Source: Ustilaginoidea virens (Eukaryota; Ascomycota; Sordariomycetes; Hypocreales; Clavicipitaceae). Taken from it: DNA of 64,000 nt. Positions 10,876-21,738 of this stretch are shown one piece after another. The notes below the pieces were generated by a model. It was not told the origin of the DNA, did no database searches, and saw nothing but the letters and a program-made list of their open reading frames with translations. A program made the position numbers and the translations under genes. Position 1 is the first letter of the stretch; each line of letters opens with the position of its first letter. The stretch lies in NCBI RefSeq assembly GCF_000687475.1, contig NC_057317.1, forward strand, positions 620,001 to 684,000, in the 5' to 3' direction.

Positions 10876-13144
10876 TCAAACTCGTGGCAGCTGCAGGAAG
10901 CCACTGTAGTACTCATCCAGCCACGCTGCCGCTCCCTCTCCAGAATCATCATCGTTCGAGTCCCATCGACCGACCGACCCAACATACCCATCAGGTCGTA
11001 CGTTGACAATGGCAACCTCGCCAGGCTCCAGGCTTCCCAACCACTTGTTGGTGCACAGAGCTCCACGAGTGTCTTTTTCAGGTACGTCATCCAGGTACAA
11101 CGTCCAACGACTATCTTGCAACATGGGTGGCAAGTCGGAAATTTCTATTTCCGCCTTTGGCATAGTGGCTGGCACGGTAGGTCAGTTCAAGGCCAGGCCC
11201 TCTGTCCGACGACGACTAAGCACGCGGGAAAGGGGAGGGGGGAAAACGAACTGATGAGCGCAAAAGTAAACAGGTGGCTGACCGCCGTATATCTTTCCGG
11301 CCGAATGTAAACATCCTCGGCCGAGCCCTTCCTTGGCTGCCTGGCGTAAGATTGGTTGGCAGCAGCTGAAAGTTGACTGACATAGGAAGACTTGTCGGCA
11401 ATTGCCGCGCAGAAGGTAGACAGGAAAGGTGCTGCCTGCTGAACATCCCACATGAGCAAGAAGATCCGGAATTGGCCGAGCATGGGAATATCAAGCTGGA
11501 TGTCCACCGGATTCGAGTCGATGTAGCGAGTGACTTTTGCCGGGGGCAAGAGGCACCCAGGCCGGGCGTCGCCGGGTGGAGTCGCGGCATCATCAGGCTC
11601 GGCGCGGTTGATGGGGCTGCTGGAGTACTCTGCCCCGATCCCGGAGATGAAGCGCACGTTGGCCTTGAAGTTGTGGGCCAGTGCAACGGCATCGCCGCCG
11701 GCAATCTGATTGGCGTGCTCGTAGTCAAAGTTGACCAGGTCCAGAGCAATCTTGCGTCGTTCCTCCTCGTAGCTTTCCAGCAACACGGGTTTGGCGAGTC
11801 CGCGGACACCCAGATTGAGCTTCCACGACAGGTTCCAAGAGTCGTGCATGGACGTGTTCATGCCCTGGGCAGACTTTGGAGAGTGCGTGTGGCTGGCATC
11901 ACCGGCCAGGAAAACCTTGGTGTGTGAGTCTGAGAATCGACTGGCGACTCGCTGTCCGACCTGATATCTCCCAAACCACTCAATGTACTTCCAGTCCAAG
12001 GAAAAAGGGGCCATGATCCTTCTGGCCTGCTCCATGACGAACGTCTGACCGAGTTGGCGGCGGTCCTCGGTGACCCATGTCTTCAGTTCGATATAAAACC
12101 TCGTCATGTTTCTCTCACGCGGGATGATGAGGATAGAGCCATGCTCCTCCGAGTACACCAAGGTTTTTGACCAAAGGTCGGGAAAATCTGTAACAAGCTC
12201 TCCGTCCAATACACCCCAGATGGAAGCTTGCGACATGCCAATGGCCGCCAAATCTGGGATGCTCTTGCGAACTTTGGAATGCGCTCCGTCACCTGCAGAG
12301 AAAAAGCTGTTTAGTAGCGATAAAATTGGGGACCAATAAACGATCCTCGGCAGTAAAAAGGGAAAAGGGTCCTACACACATCCTATCAGATACTGCGTGA
12401 TACAAGTCTTCTTGTCTTGGGTTACGTTTGTACGGCAGTTGACTTGGAGCCGACCCGTTTTGGCCAGGTTGTCAAAGGATTCAAAAGCCGTGTTTCTGCG
12501 CACCGTTTCCCCTCTTTTAGCCATGTCCTCAATCAACAAGCTTTCCACGATTCCTTGATGCACGAGCAGAATGTACGGGTCCAGGACATCAATGACTGGC
12601 GGATAATGAATCTCGCGTCCTAGTCTGTGGAGAGGCTCATCCTGGGTGCTGCGCCAGAAAGAAATGTCGTAGACGCGGACTCCTCGCTGAAGCAATGGAT
12701 CAGCGAGCCGCAGTTGCCTAAAAGTCTCAATCGTCTTTGGTTGCAGGCCATCGGCTCTATGGGTGGGAGAGTGTCAGTGCCTTCATTCCTCACGAGGGTG
12801 GAACTGCTGTCCCGTTTTCAAGCAGGAGAGTCACAAAAGGTAGACAAGGCTTACCGCCCAACTGGCGTCTGATCTGCTCTGTCATCGACGACCAGGACGT
12901 CGATCCCATATCTGGCGAGTGTCGCAGCCATCATTAGGCCCGCTGGCCCTGCGCCGACGACGCATACTTGGCATTCGGAGGGCGGTTCGGCGAGACTACG
13001 CAGCTGAGAGAGATCAGCGACAGTGATGTCATCGGCATCTTCGTCCACTGCTTCCATTTTCGCCTCAACATCGTTTTCGACCTCCATGCGTATGGATAAA
13101 GATTCCGTTGGCCCTTGAGGGGTCGCCAAGATTCCTGGCACCAT
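10876..13144 (-). CDS. FAD-dependent monooxygenase, phenol 2-monooxygenase (phenol hydroxylase) family
   Basis: Four exons on the minus strand, 12855-13144, 12380-12756, 11252-12292 and 10876-11168, give 666 residues with consistent phases; introns are 98, 87 and 83 bases. Such flavoenzymes hydroxylate aromatic rings with NAD(P)H and O2. The Rossmann motif [19 protein letters not shown] is at about residues 62-80, the DG motif [11 protein letters not shown] at about 223-233, and the FAD ribityl (GD) motif [20 protein letters not shown] sits in exon 3. The C-terminal part has the thioredoxin-like dimerisation domain of phenol hydroxylases, ending [15 protein letters not shown]. The exon 3 to 4 junction (donor GTTCGT) is my least certain splice. 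An alternative start is the Met about 20 codons in. The substrate cannot be read from sequence; aromatic catabolism or a secondary-metabolite step are both possible. Confidence 0.9.
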
Positions 13145-16100
13145 GCCTGAAAAAGAGGAATAGGAAGCTTGATGACTTTTGCAACCCCCCAGATGCTTCT
13201 TACAGCGTAGTCTTCCTCTGGGTCGAATGCTCGGTTGAAAAGAGGGACACTCAGGTCGACTTTCTGAAAGAGGGCCCCGTGTATACCTGTGATTTTGTAT
13301 TTCTATGCTTCTTTTGTCTTCTTCGCCTTTCTTAAACAGGAATGGGGGGAAAATAAAATGAAAAGGAATTTATGAGCTTGTGAAAAATTGGGATTAAAAT
13401 CGGAACTTTATCGAGGACGATGGTTTCTTGTGGACGGAATCAAGGGCATCGAGACGATGCAAGAACTATGGCACCTTGGTAGGATCTGCCTGACTTCTTG
13501 CCCCGTCGGCTGCTTCTTTTCCTTGTCCCTATAGACTTGAAGCGAAATAAGACAAAGAAGATCACATCTGCATCTTGTTTTCCTTTGTGGGTTGGACAGG
13601 AGTGTAATAATGTACCTCCAAAAACCCGACGTTGATAGCAGCAGCCTGACCAGTAGATGTAACGGGCAACACCTGATGGACGACCTGATTCACTACGGGG
13701 GGTCCGGATTGGGCAAGATTGACACTGGCGGAATTTGCAGGCCAAAATGCAGAATGACCTTGGAGCCGAGGAAAGACGGGAGACTGCGACTGGAGGATGG
13801 TGGTTGGGTAGCAAAGAACGAAATATGGTGATGAAGCGGTTGTGGTAGCGTCTAGTTTAAAACCAAGGCCTGGCCACACCATGATGACAGTCCTTGGCCA
13901 GCAGCATCATTCCCGTGATGCTGCGGTCTACCGGCTGAGACGGATTTCTGGTCTTGGCCCAGTCCGTACTCCGTACTGCGTACACTATTTTGGACTTGAC
14001 TGATGCTTGCGACTCGACTCGTATAGGGCAGTGTGCGATGCGAGATGCACCATGTACGATGGTTGTGCCGTTGTGCCGTTGTGCCGTAGGCAGCAACGGT
14101 AGGTACCCCACCTGGTGTACCCAGGAACCTTGGGTACCTGTACCCGGGCATGTCCTGTGGCTTGTGCTGTAGCGTGTTTCCGCTGCAAAAAAGGGTCAAC
14201 TGGGTGCTCGCGCCCACTCGCTTGCCATCAGAATGCGCCGAACCAGTCTGGTCTCTGGTTGGGGGGAAAAAAAATTAAAATAAAAATAAAAACTGGTAGC
14301 TGGGAGCTGAAGGAGCGGAGGGCAGAAGGAACTGCGCACATGGCTGAGCAACGCGCAAAAGTGGCATGACATGATGGCGTGCTGAGTGGTGTTGAGAACC
14401 TTGCGAAGCAAAAATGGGCTGATCTGACGGATCAGGTCGGTGAGGCTCCCGCCGTTAGCGCGGATTTTGCTTCGCGCGTCCCACCAGCAACACGCAACTC
14501 GGCAACGCATGTGGACGCACCCCTGGCAACAGTAGGAGTTTGACGTCTGGTCTGTTGGGAAGGAAGATGCGATGCTTGCATGAGCACTGCAGGGCCTTTC
14601 TCACTTCATCTGGAAGCCTCCACCAGTGGCACCTCTACCTTGGGGTCATGATTCATGAACATCTACAGTAAGTAGCAAACGTTTCAAAGTGTGTGGCTGC
14701 TCACCTTGTTGCATGTACTGTTGTCGGCTCTGCTATTTCATATTGACTTCCCACGGACTTCTAGAGTACTGCAAGCTACTCCGCGTTTTCGACGGGCTGT
14801 TAGCGCTCTCGGATTTCAGCCTTGCAGCACACAGTTGTTCCAAGCCAAGTACATGTACCAGACCACAGCAAGTTAGTGGGGTTCTAGCAGTTTCAAGCTC
14901 CTCACGGCACGGGGTTGTCGGGGTTGTCGGGGTTGTTCATCAGTTAGGTACCTCTATGGAACACGACAACATTGAAGTCTGGTGGTAGCTCGGTAAAGTA
15001 GTCCGTACGTGCTGTGCTGATCTTTGTGTCTTCTGATTTATTCCAAACCAGACGCTGGGGTGACTATAGCCCGCAAGACAAAACCAAGCATCTCAAAGGC
15101 GGCCGCTCTTGCTTCATTAAGCGGAACGGTTAAACAACGCAGGCCATCGATTGGTTGTCCGCAAGGTTCGAACCTGGCCAGGCGTGGAAGGGCCGCCCCA
15201 CCAGTCGCCCCACCAGCCGCCCACCGGGCAAGCAAATCCTTCCTCTTCGACGTTATTATTCCGAAACAAACCAGACCAGACATAACCATCAATGTCTGCT
15301 TCATGTCACCGAATAGCTGATACAGCGCAGTATGGCGCTGATCACTGTGCCAGACCAGACCCCGGTACACTGTAGAGACGGACTACAGGAGCCTGCCTAC
15401 CAGCCAACATTGACACATTCGGTCGGATGCTGATGGCTCTCCCACCCGTCTCAAACTTTCGGATTCCTTCGCTTTTCACCCTCGTCGCAAAGCCCGTGGA
15501 CCAAAAGATGAGGCCCGCGGATTGTAGGTTTTGGGGAAAAAAAAAAAAAGGGCAGTGCCGTACTCCGTATTTGTTTGTTTCTTGGTTGGCTCAGGTAAGG
15601 TAGGTAGGTACATGTACCTACCTAGGTTGGAATTGATGCTTGGCTTCCTTACCTTACCAACTGCACAATACCAAAATGTCATCTAATCTGTACTGCCTGG
15701 CCTCTTGGCCCCCCCAACCTTTCCCCAGGCTCAGGTCTCAGCCGACTGAGATAATACATTAGGTACCTTGGTGCCAATACTTGACATGCTCCAGATCTCT
15801 GTTTCCAAGGCGTCATGCAGCTCGGGAGCTGGGACTTATGTTCAGGCAGTAAGACAGACGGGATGCTGAAACCACGATGCCTGGCGGCTGCGAGCGGTTT
15901 CGCGAATCCATTGGCCTGGTGTTTATCGAAATCAGGGTGGTTGGCCCTTGCAAGTTGGCGAATCATGCCGACTCTGCGGAGCACTTGGTACGTCGGGTTG
16001 ATTTTCCACGCCGACCCTCACCGGCTGCACCGCGAAAGCCTGTTCATCCAACCCCGTGCATCGCATCATGTGTCTGCTCGTTGCCCCCAGGAGCCCCTAA

Positions 16101-16572
16101 GAACGGAACAGGTGCTCGGCCGTGCTCAGCGCTTTGGTTGCCCACCCCTCACGGGCATGCATGTCAGCAACCGCGACGTGCGTTCGAATCATACGACAGC
16201 CTGAAAAAGTCGTCGTCAGTGAAACCGATATGAGTCGTGCCGACGTATCGCTCACTGTGTTTTCCACGTGGTCAAGCGACCTAGGTAGCGGCGGGGGAGG
16301 GGATATGAGATTACATGGCACTTTTCTTTTCTCGGTACGGAAGCTGTTCCATACGTGTCTTTGGACATGACGAAAATAACATCACTACTGTGACTGCGGC
16401 GCAAAAGAAGGAGAAAAGCAAGAGAACCGTTGCAGACCGCTCCCCCCTCCTTGAAGTTGACAACACGCCTTTTCGCCAGCATTCTGCTCAGGGCAGACCA
16501 TTCTGCGGTGCCGTCCAACCATATCCTACGCAGTTGGACGTGAAAGCCGCCGCACCGTCTGGGCTGACGTGT
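13145..16572. other. 3.4-kb region without a convincing gene
   Basis: Lies between the divergent starts and ends of two minus-strand oxidoreductase genes. It contains TACTCCGTA words (13966-13985, 15556-15570), a TACCTAGGTA-type palindrome cluster at 15595-15625, CCAGACCAGA words (15268, 15350) and a GGGGTTGTC triple repeat at 14911-14935. One minus-strand ORF of 106 codons at 13562-13882 starts with ATG but has no recognisable features. Confidence 0.5.
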
Positions 16573-17804
16573 TCAGTCTTTCACCTCTTCTGACACCAGG
16601 ACGGTGCTTCCACTCGTTTGGCCCTCTTGGCTGTCCTTGCCTTGGTATAGCGCACCCACGTCCGACACGACCTGCCTGCCTGACCACTTCTCCATCGACC
16701 CTTGTCCCCCGGATCTCGCTTGAATGCCGAGCCCATCCGGCAGTGCTCGAAGCCATGGCAACACCGAGGCGGCCTCGGGTAGAACAACGGTTCCGCTGCG
16801 TCCGCTAAGAACCTTTTTCACCACAGCTTCGCCCACAGTGTCGGGCTGCAGTACTGGCATCATGAACGAGTTGACTTGCTTGAAGCCTGAGAACAGGGCA
16901 GTCCGAGTATGTGCAGGATGTACGCATACGGTTCGCACCTTGCGGGCGTTGTAACGGAACTTGAGCTCATCTGTAAGACCCTCGTGGAAAGCCAGCGCAG
17001 CAGCTTTGGACGCACTGTAGTCGACCATACCCGGAAGCGCTGCCCATGCAGCAACGGACGACACAGTGACAACCATTCCGTGGTTTCGAGCAATCATATT
17101 GGGCAGGAACGCCTTGGTGATCCAGTAGTGGGCCAAGGAATTCACATCGAAGGTGTACCGGATATCAAAAGGTTCGGCCTCCAGAATGGTCTTGCCCCTG
17201 ACGACCCCAGCGTTGTGGATCAGGACGGTCGGGTGGCCGACGTCGGCTCGGACTCTGTCGGCCACGGCATTGACGGATTCGGGAGATCTGACATCGCATT
17301 GATAGTAATGAACCCTCGAAGCTGGTTTTACGGGTTAGCATCTGACCATTGAACATGAACAGGACAAGTCAAATCTCAGTGCGGTGAGAAATCCTCCGAG
17401 GGTGTCGGCAACGTACAGGTCTTGAAAGTCATGGGCTGGATATCCAATACCACGACTGTAATTCCCTTGTCGGCAAAACGTCGTACCATGGTGGCTCCAA
17501 TGCCATCAGCTCCACCTGTGACGAGCACAACCTCTCTGGACCAGACATACTTGTCGTCAACCCAGTTGTTACACGTCTTATCAGAGTGCCAAGCGCTCAG
17601 GCGGCGCAAGACGGCCAAGCAAAACAAGACGCTCAAGCGCTTTGCCGCCTTGGGATGCAAAATGGACCAGTCCTGGCCCTTCTTGGAGTATCGGGCCAGG
17701 AGGACAAGCGGGAAGAGTAGCGAGGGGTTGAGGGCGCTTCTGCGAAGCAGCCTGAGGATTACATCAAGGGAGAAACCCTTGCGGGATAGGAAGCCGTGAT
17801 GCAT
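16573..17804 (-). CDS. membrane-type short-chain dehydrogenase/reductase (SDR16C/RDH10-like)
   Basis: Two exons on the minus strand, 17417-17804 and 16573-17321, give 378 residues; the 95-base phase-1 intron has a GTACGT donor and a GCTAAC branch site. The start is the first ATG in frame; the frame is open 10 codons upstream only from a TTG. The classical SDR cofactor motif TGGADGIG is at about residues 93-100, NAG follows in LIHNAGVV, and the catalytic triad is Ser218, Tyr231 and Lys235 (DYSASKAA). The N-terminal ~80 residues hold a hydrophobic segment (SLLFPLVLLARY) and a second one (LSVLFCLAVL), as in membrane-anchored DHRS/RDH enzymes acting on lipophilic alcohols or ketones. The substrate is unknown. 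It is on the same strand as the FAD monooxygenase but 3.4 kb away, so a shared pathway is not supported. Confidence 0.9.
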
Positions 17805-18596
17805 CGGCGCGGCGCATCGGTAGACAGCGTACAAGGGGAAAGAGGTGTCGTTGGCAGCCGAGTGAGTTCCCCTCAGCAGGCAGGCTGCAGGGACAGAGAT
17901 GGGAGGGATACTGCGTAGCGGTAAAAGCTGCTGGTTTGAGCTGTATCTGGAGGATTGTGGTGGAGCTATTCTAGCTTCCCCTCAAGAATGCGGAGGAAAT
18001 AAGTACGTGGACTCGGCCATGGTACTGGCCATCCTCGGCTTAGCTGTAACGCGCGCAATGTCAGGGGGGGGGGTTAGTAATCAATTGGAAATCTTATCTA
18101 ACGGCCGAGGCAAAAAGCTGCAACTAGAAGCTAGCCGAGAAATGGGCAGGCGACGAGGTAAATGATGCGATGAACGCGAGGGAAAAGGGGTGGGGGACGA
18201 GCAGAGAAGAAGCGGGCGGAGGTACAGAGTACTCTGAACGGGAGAACGGAGTAATTAGAATGAAAATCCCCTGTCAAACAAACTTTTGCTCAATTCGTGC
18301 TCCTCTGTTACAGGAGCAAACGCTGGCACTGGGCACTGGGTGTTTTTATGCCAATGGGAATGAATAGTGGAGTGTGCATAAGAACCACTGCAGCTCCACC
18401 AGCTCCAACCAGACGGCTCCAACGGCTCCATTGACCCCACTCAAGCTTCAATCTCTGCTGATTTGTGGACAAGTACTCTCTCTGTACTCCGTACTCCGCA
18501 CTCCGTAAACCAAGACCAAGTTGCCCGTCGCTGCAACTCATCGTCCGCTAGAACTCACAACGCCGGCTCTCCCGCATCAGCGAGTCGGCCTCCATC
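17805..18596. other. divergent promoter region
   Basis: Lies between the minus-strand SDR gene and the plus-strand pseudouridine salvage gene. No gene is seen. It has a C8-G8-type homopolymer near 18064-18072 and TACTCCGTA/ACTCCG words at 18482-18507. Confidence 0.5.
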
Positions 18597-21313
18597 ATGG
18601 TCCTGGACTGGCGTATTATGTATGGCGCTGCAGCGAGGACGACCCGGCAAATGCCGGGCCTGCGACACCTGAAAGGGCTGCATGGAGCCATCTCAGCCCA
18701 TTCTCCTAGCAACCTCTCACAAAGTACTCGTCTTCGTCGATGCAAACGTCTGCCGGGCTCTAGCACCCCGCGCGGATTCGCCACAGCTAGTGGCCTGCCT
18801 GCCTTGAGAGACTGGCTCCGTATTTCAGACGAAGTTGCTGATGCCGTGGCCACCAACAAAGCATTAGTAGCTCTAGAATCCACCATTTACACGCATGGCG
18901 CCTTGTCAAGGAACCTTCCCTTGGAACATGAAGAGCTTGTCCGCAGCCATGGCGGTATTCCAGCCATCATCGCTGTCGTTGATGGCGTACCGACCGTTGG
19001 TGTTTCTGGCAAGGAGATGATGCGCATGGTGGAGACTGGAGGCGCTGTCAAAGTATCCCGACGCGATATTGCGTATCTGGTCGGCATGGTGAGTAAAGGC
19101 GACGAACATGGGTTGGTGCGAAAGGGATGAGGGGAAGAAGAGGGCGGCGGGGAGGGGGTTGAGGAAGAGAAAAAGAAGAGAAAGTCTCTGCCAAAGGGCG
19201 TAAACCCCCAGCTAACTCCTGCAAAGGGCGTTGCCAATCGCAGAATGAGCGGCGGCACAACTATTTCAGGCACGATGCTGCTTGCCAAGCTGGCCGGCAT
19301 CCGGGTGTTTGGTACTGGTGGTCTCGGAGGCGTCCACAGAGGAGGCGAAAGCTCCATGGACGTGTCCGCAGATCTGACCGAGTTGGGCCGCACCCGCGTC
19401 GCCGTAGTCAGCAGCGGCTGCAAGGGCTTTCTGGATATCCCTCGAACATTGGAATACCTCGAAACGCAGGGCTGCCACGTCTCGACCTTTGCAGATGGAC
19501 GACCGGGGAAGGTCGAGTTCCCTGCTTTTTGGGCTCGCGAAAGCGGCATCAGGAGCCCTTCCGTGGTCACCTCGGAGAGGGAAGCAGCGTCCATAGTCCT
19601 GGCGCAAGAGAGGCTCGGTATCGAATCCGGCCTGCTGTTCGCCAACCCCATCCCCGAGGAGTTTGCGGTTCCTTCGGAACAGATGCGTACAGCAATCGAA
19701 AAGGCCCTTGCGGAGGCTGTTGAGCAAGGGTATACTGGAAGCGCGAACACGCCTTATATCCTGAAGCGGCTTCGGGAGCTGTGCGGAGACAGGGTTGTTT
19801 CAGCAAACAGGGAGCTCGTCACATCCAACATAATAAGAGCTACCAATATTGCCGTCGAGCTGTCGCGCTTGTTGGCGTCTGAGCCTCGACCGGCAAGCTC
19901 GTAAGTGGAAATTCGTGGCTTTTTTTTTTCTTTTATATACATATGAGGGGACGATGCCTTGTCTCTAATTGTAGATAGTGAAAGAAGCCATGTTTCAGTG
20001 ACGAACCTGGTCGCAGAAGAAGCGGCAAGTGTCCCTGATGTCAAGGCAGATCTGCTAGTGGCCGGCGGTGTTGCTGTAGATCTGAGCTGCGACTATACAA
20101 AACCCTCGTCGGGGGACCTCTCCCCTCAACTTCATACGTCTAATCCTGCGTCCATATCCCAGTCTGTCGGTGGCGTTGGCCATAATGTCGCCCTAGCCGC
20201 TCATTTGGCAAGTCGTCATACCAGAGTCAAGTTCTCCAGCATGGTTGGCGATGATTTGTAAGACGGAATGAATTTTTGCCCTGTGGGAAACGACCTGTTT
20301 TCTGACCACGCTGTAAAAACATATGCAGAGCTGGATCCAGCATCATATCTAGTCTGAAGCGATCTGGACTCGACACCTCCTACGTCAAGGTACTAAGCAG
20401 AATAGAGCACCCCGGTTCTAGGACGGCGCAGTACGTCGCTGTCAATGACGCAAGCGGGAATCTCGTCATGGCAATGGCTGACATGGACATCTTTGCCCAA
20501 CATGCGTTTCCCAATCAATGGAGGTCGACCGTGGCAACAACGCTGCCAAAGTGGCTCGTTGTCGACGGAAACTGGAGCCCAAGATCCATCAGAGAGTGGG
20601 TTCAAATTGCCAAAGACTACAACGCCAGGGTTGCCTTCGAGCCCGTCTCCGTCCCGAAATCCAGGGGACTTTTCGCAAATCAGCGGGGCCTGCCCAAGCT
20701 TGGCATTTTCCCCCATGCCAGCATCGACCTGGCATCACCGAATTCGCACGAGCTAGCTTCCATGTACGAAGCGGCCAAGGAGAGCGGCCACCTGGATTCG
20801 ATGGAATGGTTCGAGATAATCGACGCCTTTGGCATGAGGGGAGCCCGAGATCGCTTTGTACGGCTTACATCTGCACATTTGACGGATGCAGGACTGCCGG
20901 TGCAATGCGTCAACCTGCTGCCTTATATCCCCACTCTCCTCGCAAAACTAGGACCGGAGGGAGTCCTCTACACAACCATACTAGGGCGGGACGATCCTCG
21001 CCTACGTGACAGAGATGCAGAAGAGTACATACTAGCAAGAGCTTCTCCGAACCACCCGTCCGTGGGTGGAATCTACATGCGGCTATTTCCTCCAGCCGAG
21101 CTAGTGGACGATGTCGTGTCTGTCAACGGCGTCGGAGACACCTTCCTGGGAGTTCTCGTTTCGGGATTGTCCCAAGGCGGCAGCATGGAGAAACTTATTG
21201 GCGTGGCTCAGAAAGGTGCAGTCTTGACGTTGAGAAGCATGCAGTCAGTAAGCCCAAAGCTATCCGAGGTGGAGGATGAATTGGCGAGAGCAGTCAAGAC
21301 AAAGGGGGTGTAA
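18597..21313 (+). CDS. bifunctional pseudouridine-5'-phosphate glycosidase / pfkB-family (pseudouridine) kinase
   Basis: Four exons, 18597-19088, 19227-19900, 19979-20257 and 20329-21313, give 809 residues; introns are 138, 78 and 71 bases with consistent phases. The N-terminal half (about 70-390) is a PsiMP glycosidase (IndA/YeiN family), which splits pseudouridine 5'-phosphate into uracil and ribose 5-phosphate. It shows ALESTIYTHG, the NGGTT-like SGGTTISGTMLLA, GGLGGVHRGGE, the expected catalytic Lys in SSGCKGFLDI, TLEYLETQG and the conserved NPIPEE. The C-terminal half (about 410-809) is a pfkB kinase, with SVGGVGHNVALAAHLA and the anion-hole/catalytic motif VNGVGDTFLG; it would make the PsiMP. 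The first ~65 residues are rich in Arg and Ser and poor in acid residues, so mitochondrial import is possible. Intron 2, which joins the two halves, uses the second of two nearby AGs; the first would give an in-frame stop. Confidence 0.93.
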
Positions 21314-21738
21314 TCAGCGGCGATTTGTGACAAATTTCACGGCGAGTAGTAGAAAAAGTCTTTTATGCAGCCCCTATTCTTGGAATGCGGGATATCAGAT
21401 ATGACGCAGCGGATGTTGCTCATCGTTGATTCATTCCGAGGAAAGAAATGCAGAAGAAGCAACTTTGTCGCCGAGTGTCATGAGAGTGTCTGTGCGCAGC
21501 CTTGTCCAGAGGAGTGTTGTCGTTGGGCCAATAGAAAGTATGCATCTTGGTTCCACACTTGGCGGGATAGTCCGCAAGGCTGACCGACATGGAAGTTTGG
21601 GCCAACGGAAGGGGAAAAAAAAAAAAAAAAGGGTTTCCCACCAGCTCTTGAATGTGAATGTGCCCAATCCTCACTGACTGACACGACAGCCTGCAGACAT
21701 TTGCCTGAAGCCAAGTCAATTTTTTTTTTCGCAAGAAC
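21314..21738. other. short intergenic region before UTP18
   Basis: No gene seen. It contains an A run at 21614-21630 and a T run at 21719-21729 directly before the UTP18 start codon. Confidence 0.55.

Noticed and set aside
13562..13882. 106-codon minus-strand ORF with an ATG start
   Set aside because: Composition is poor in charged residues, there are no motifs, and no splice partners are found nearby.
14911..14935. GGGGTTGTC repeat as internal telomere-like sequence
   Set aside because: The unit is not TTAGGG and only three copies are present.
15120..15200. tRNA-like sequence with GGTTCGAACC
   Set aside because: A T-arm-like word only; no matching D-arm, anticodon stem or acceptor stem could be drawn.
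10876..17804. Secondary-metabolite cluster built around the FAD monooxygenase and the SDR
   Set aside because: The two genes are 3.4 kb apart with no synthase, transporter or regulator between or beside them.
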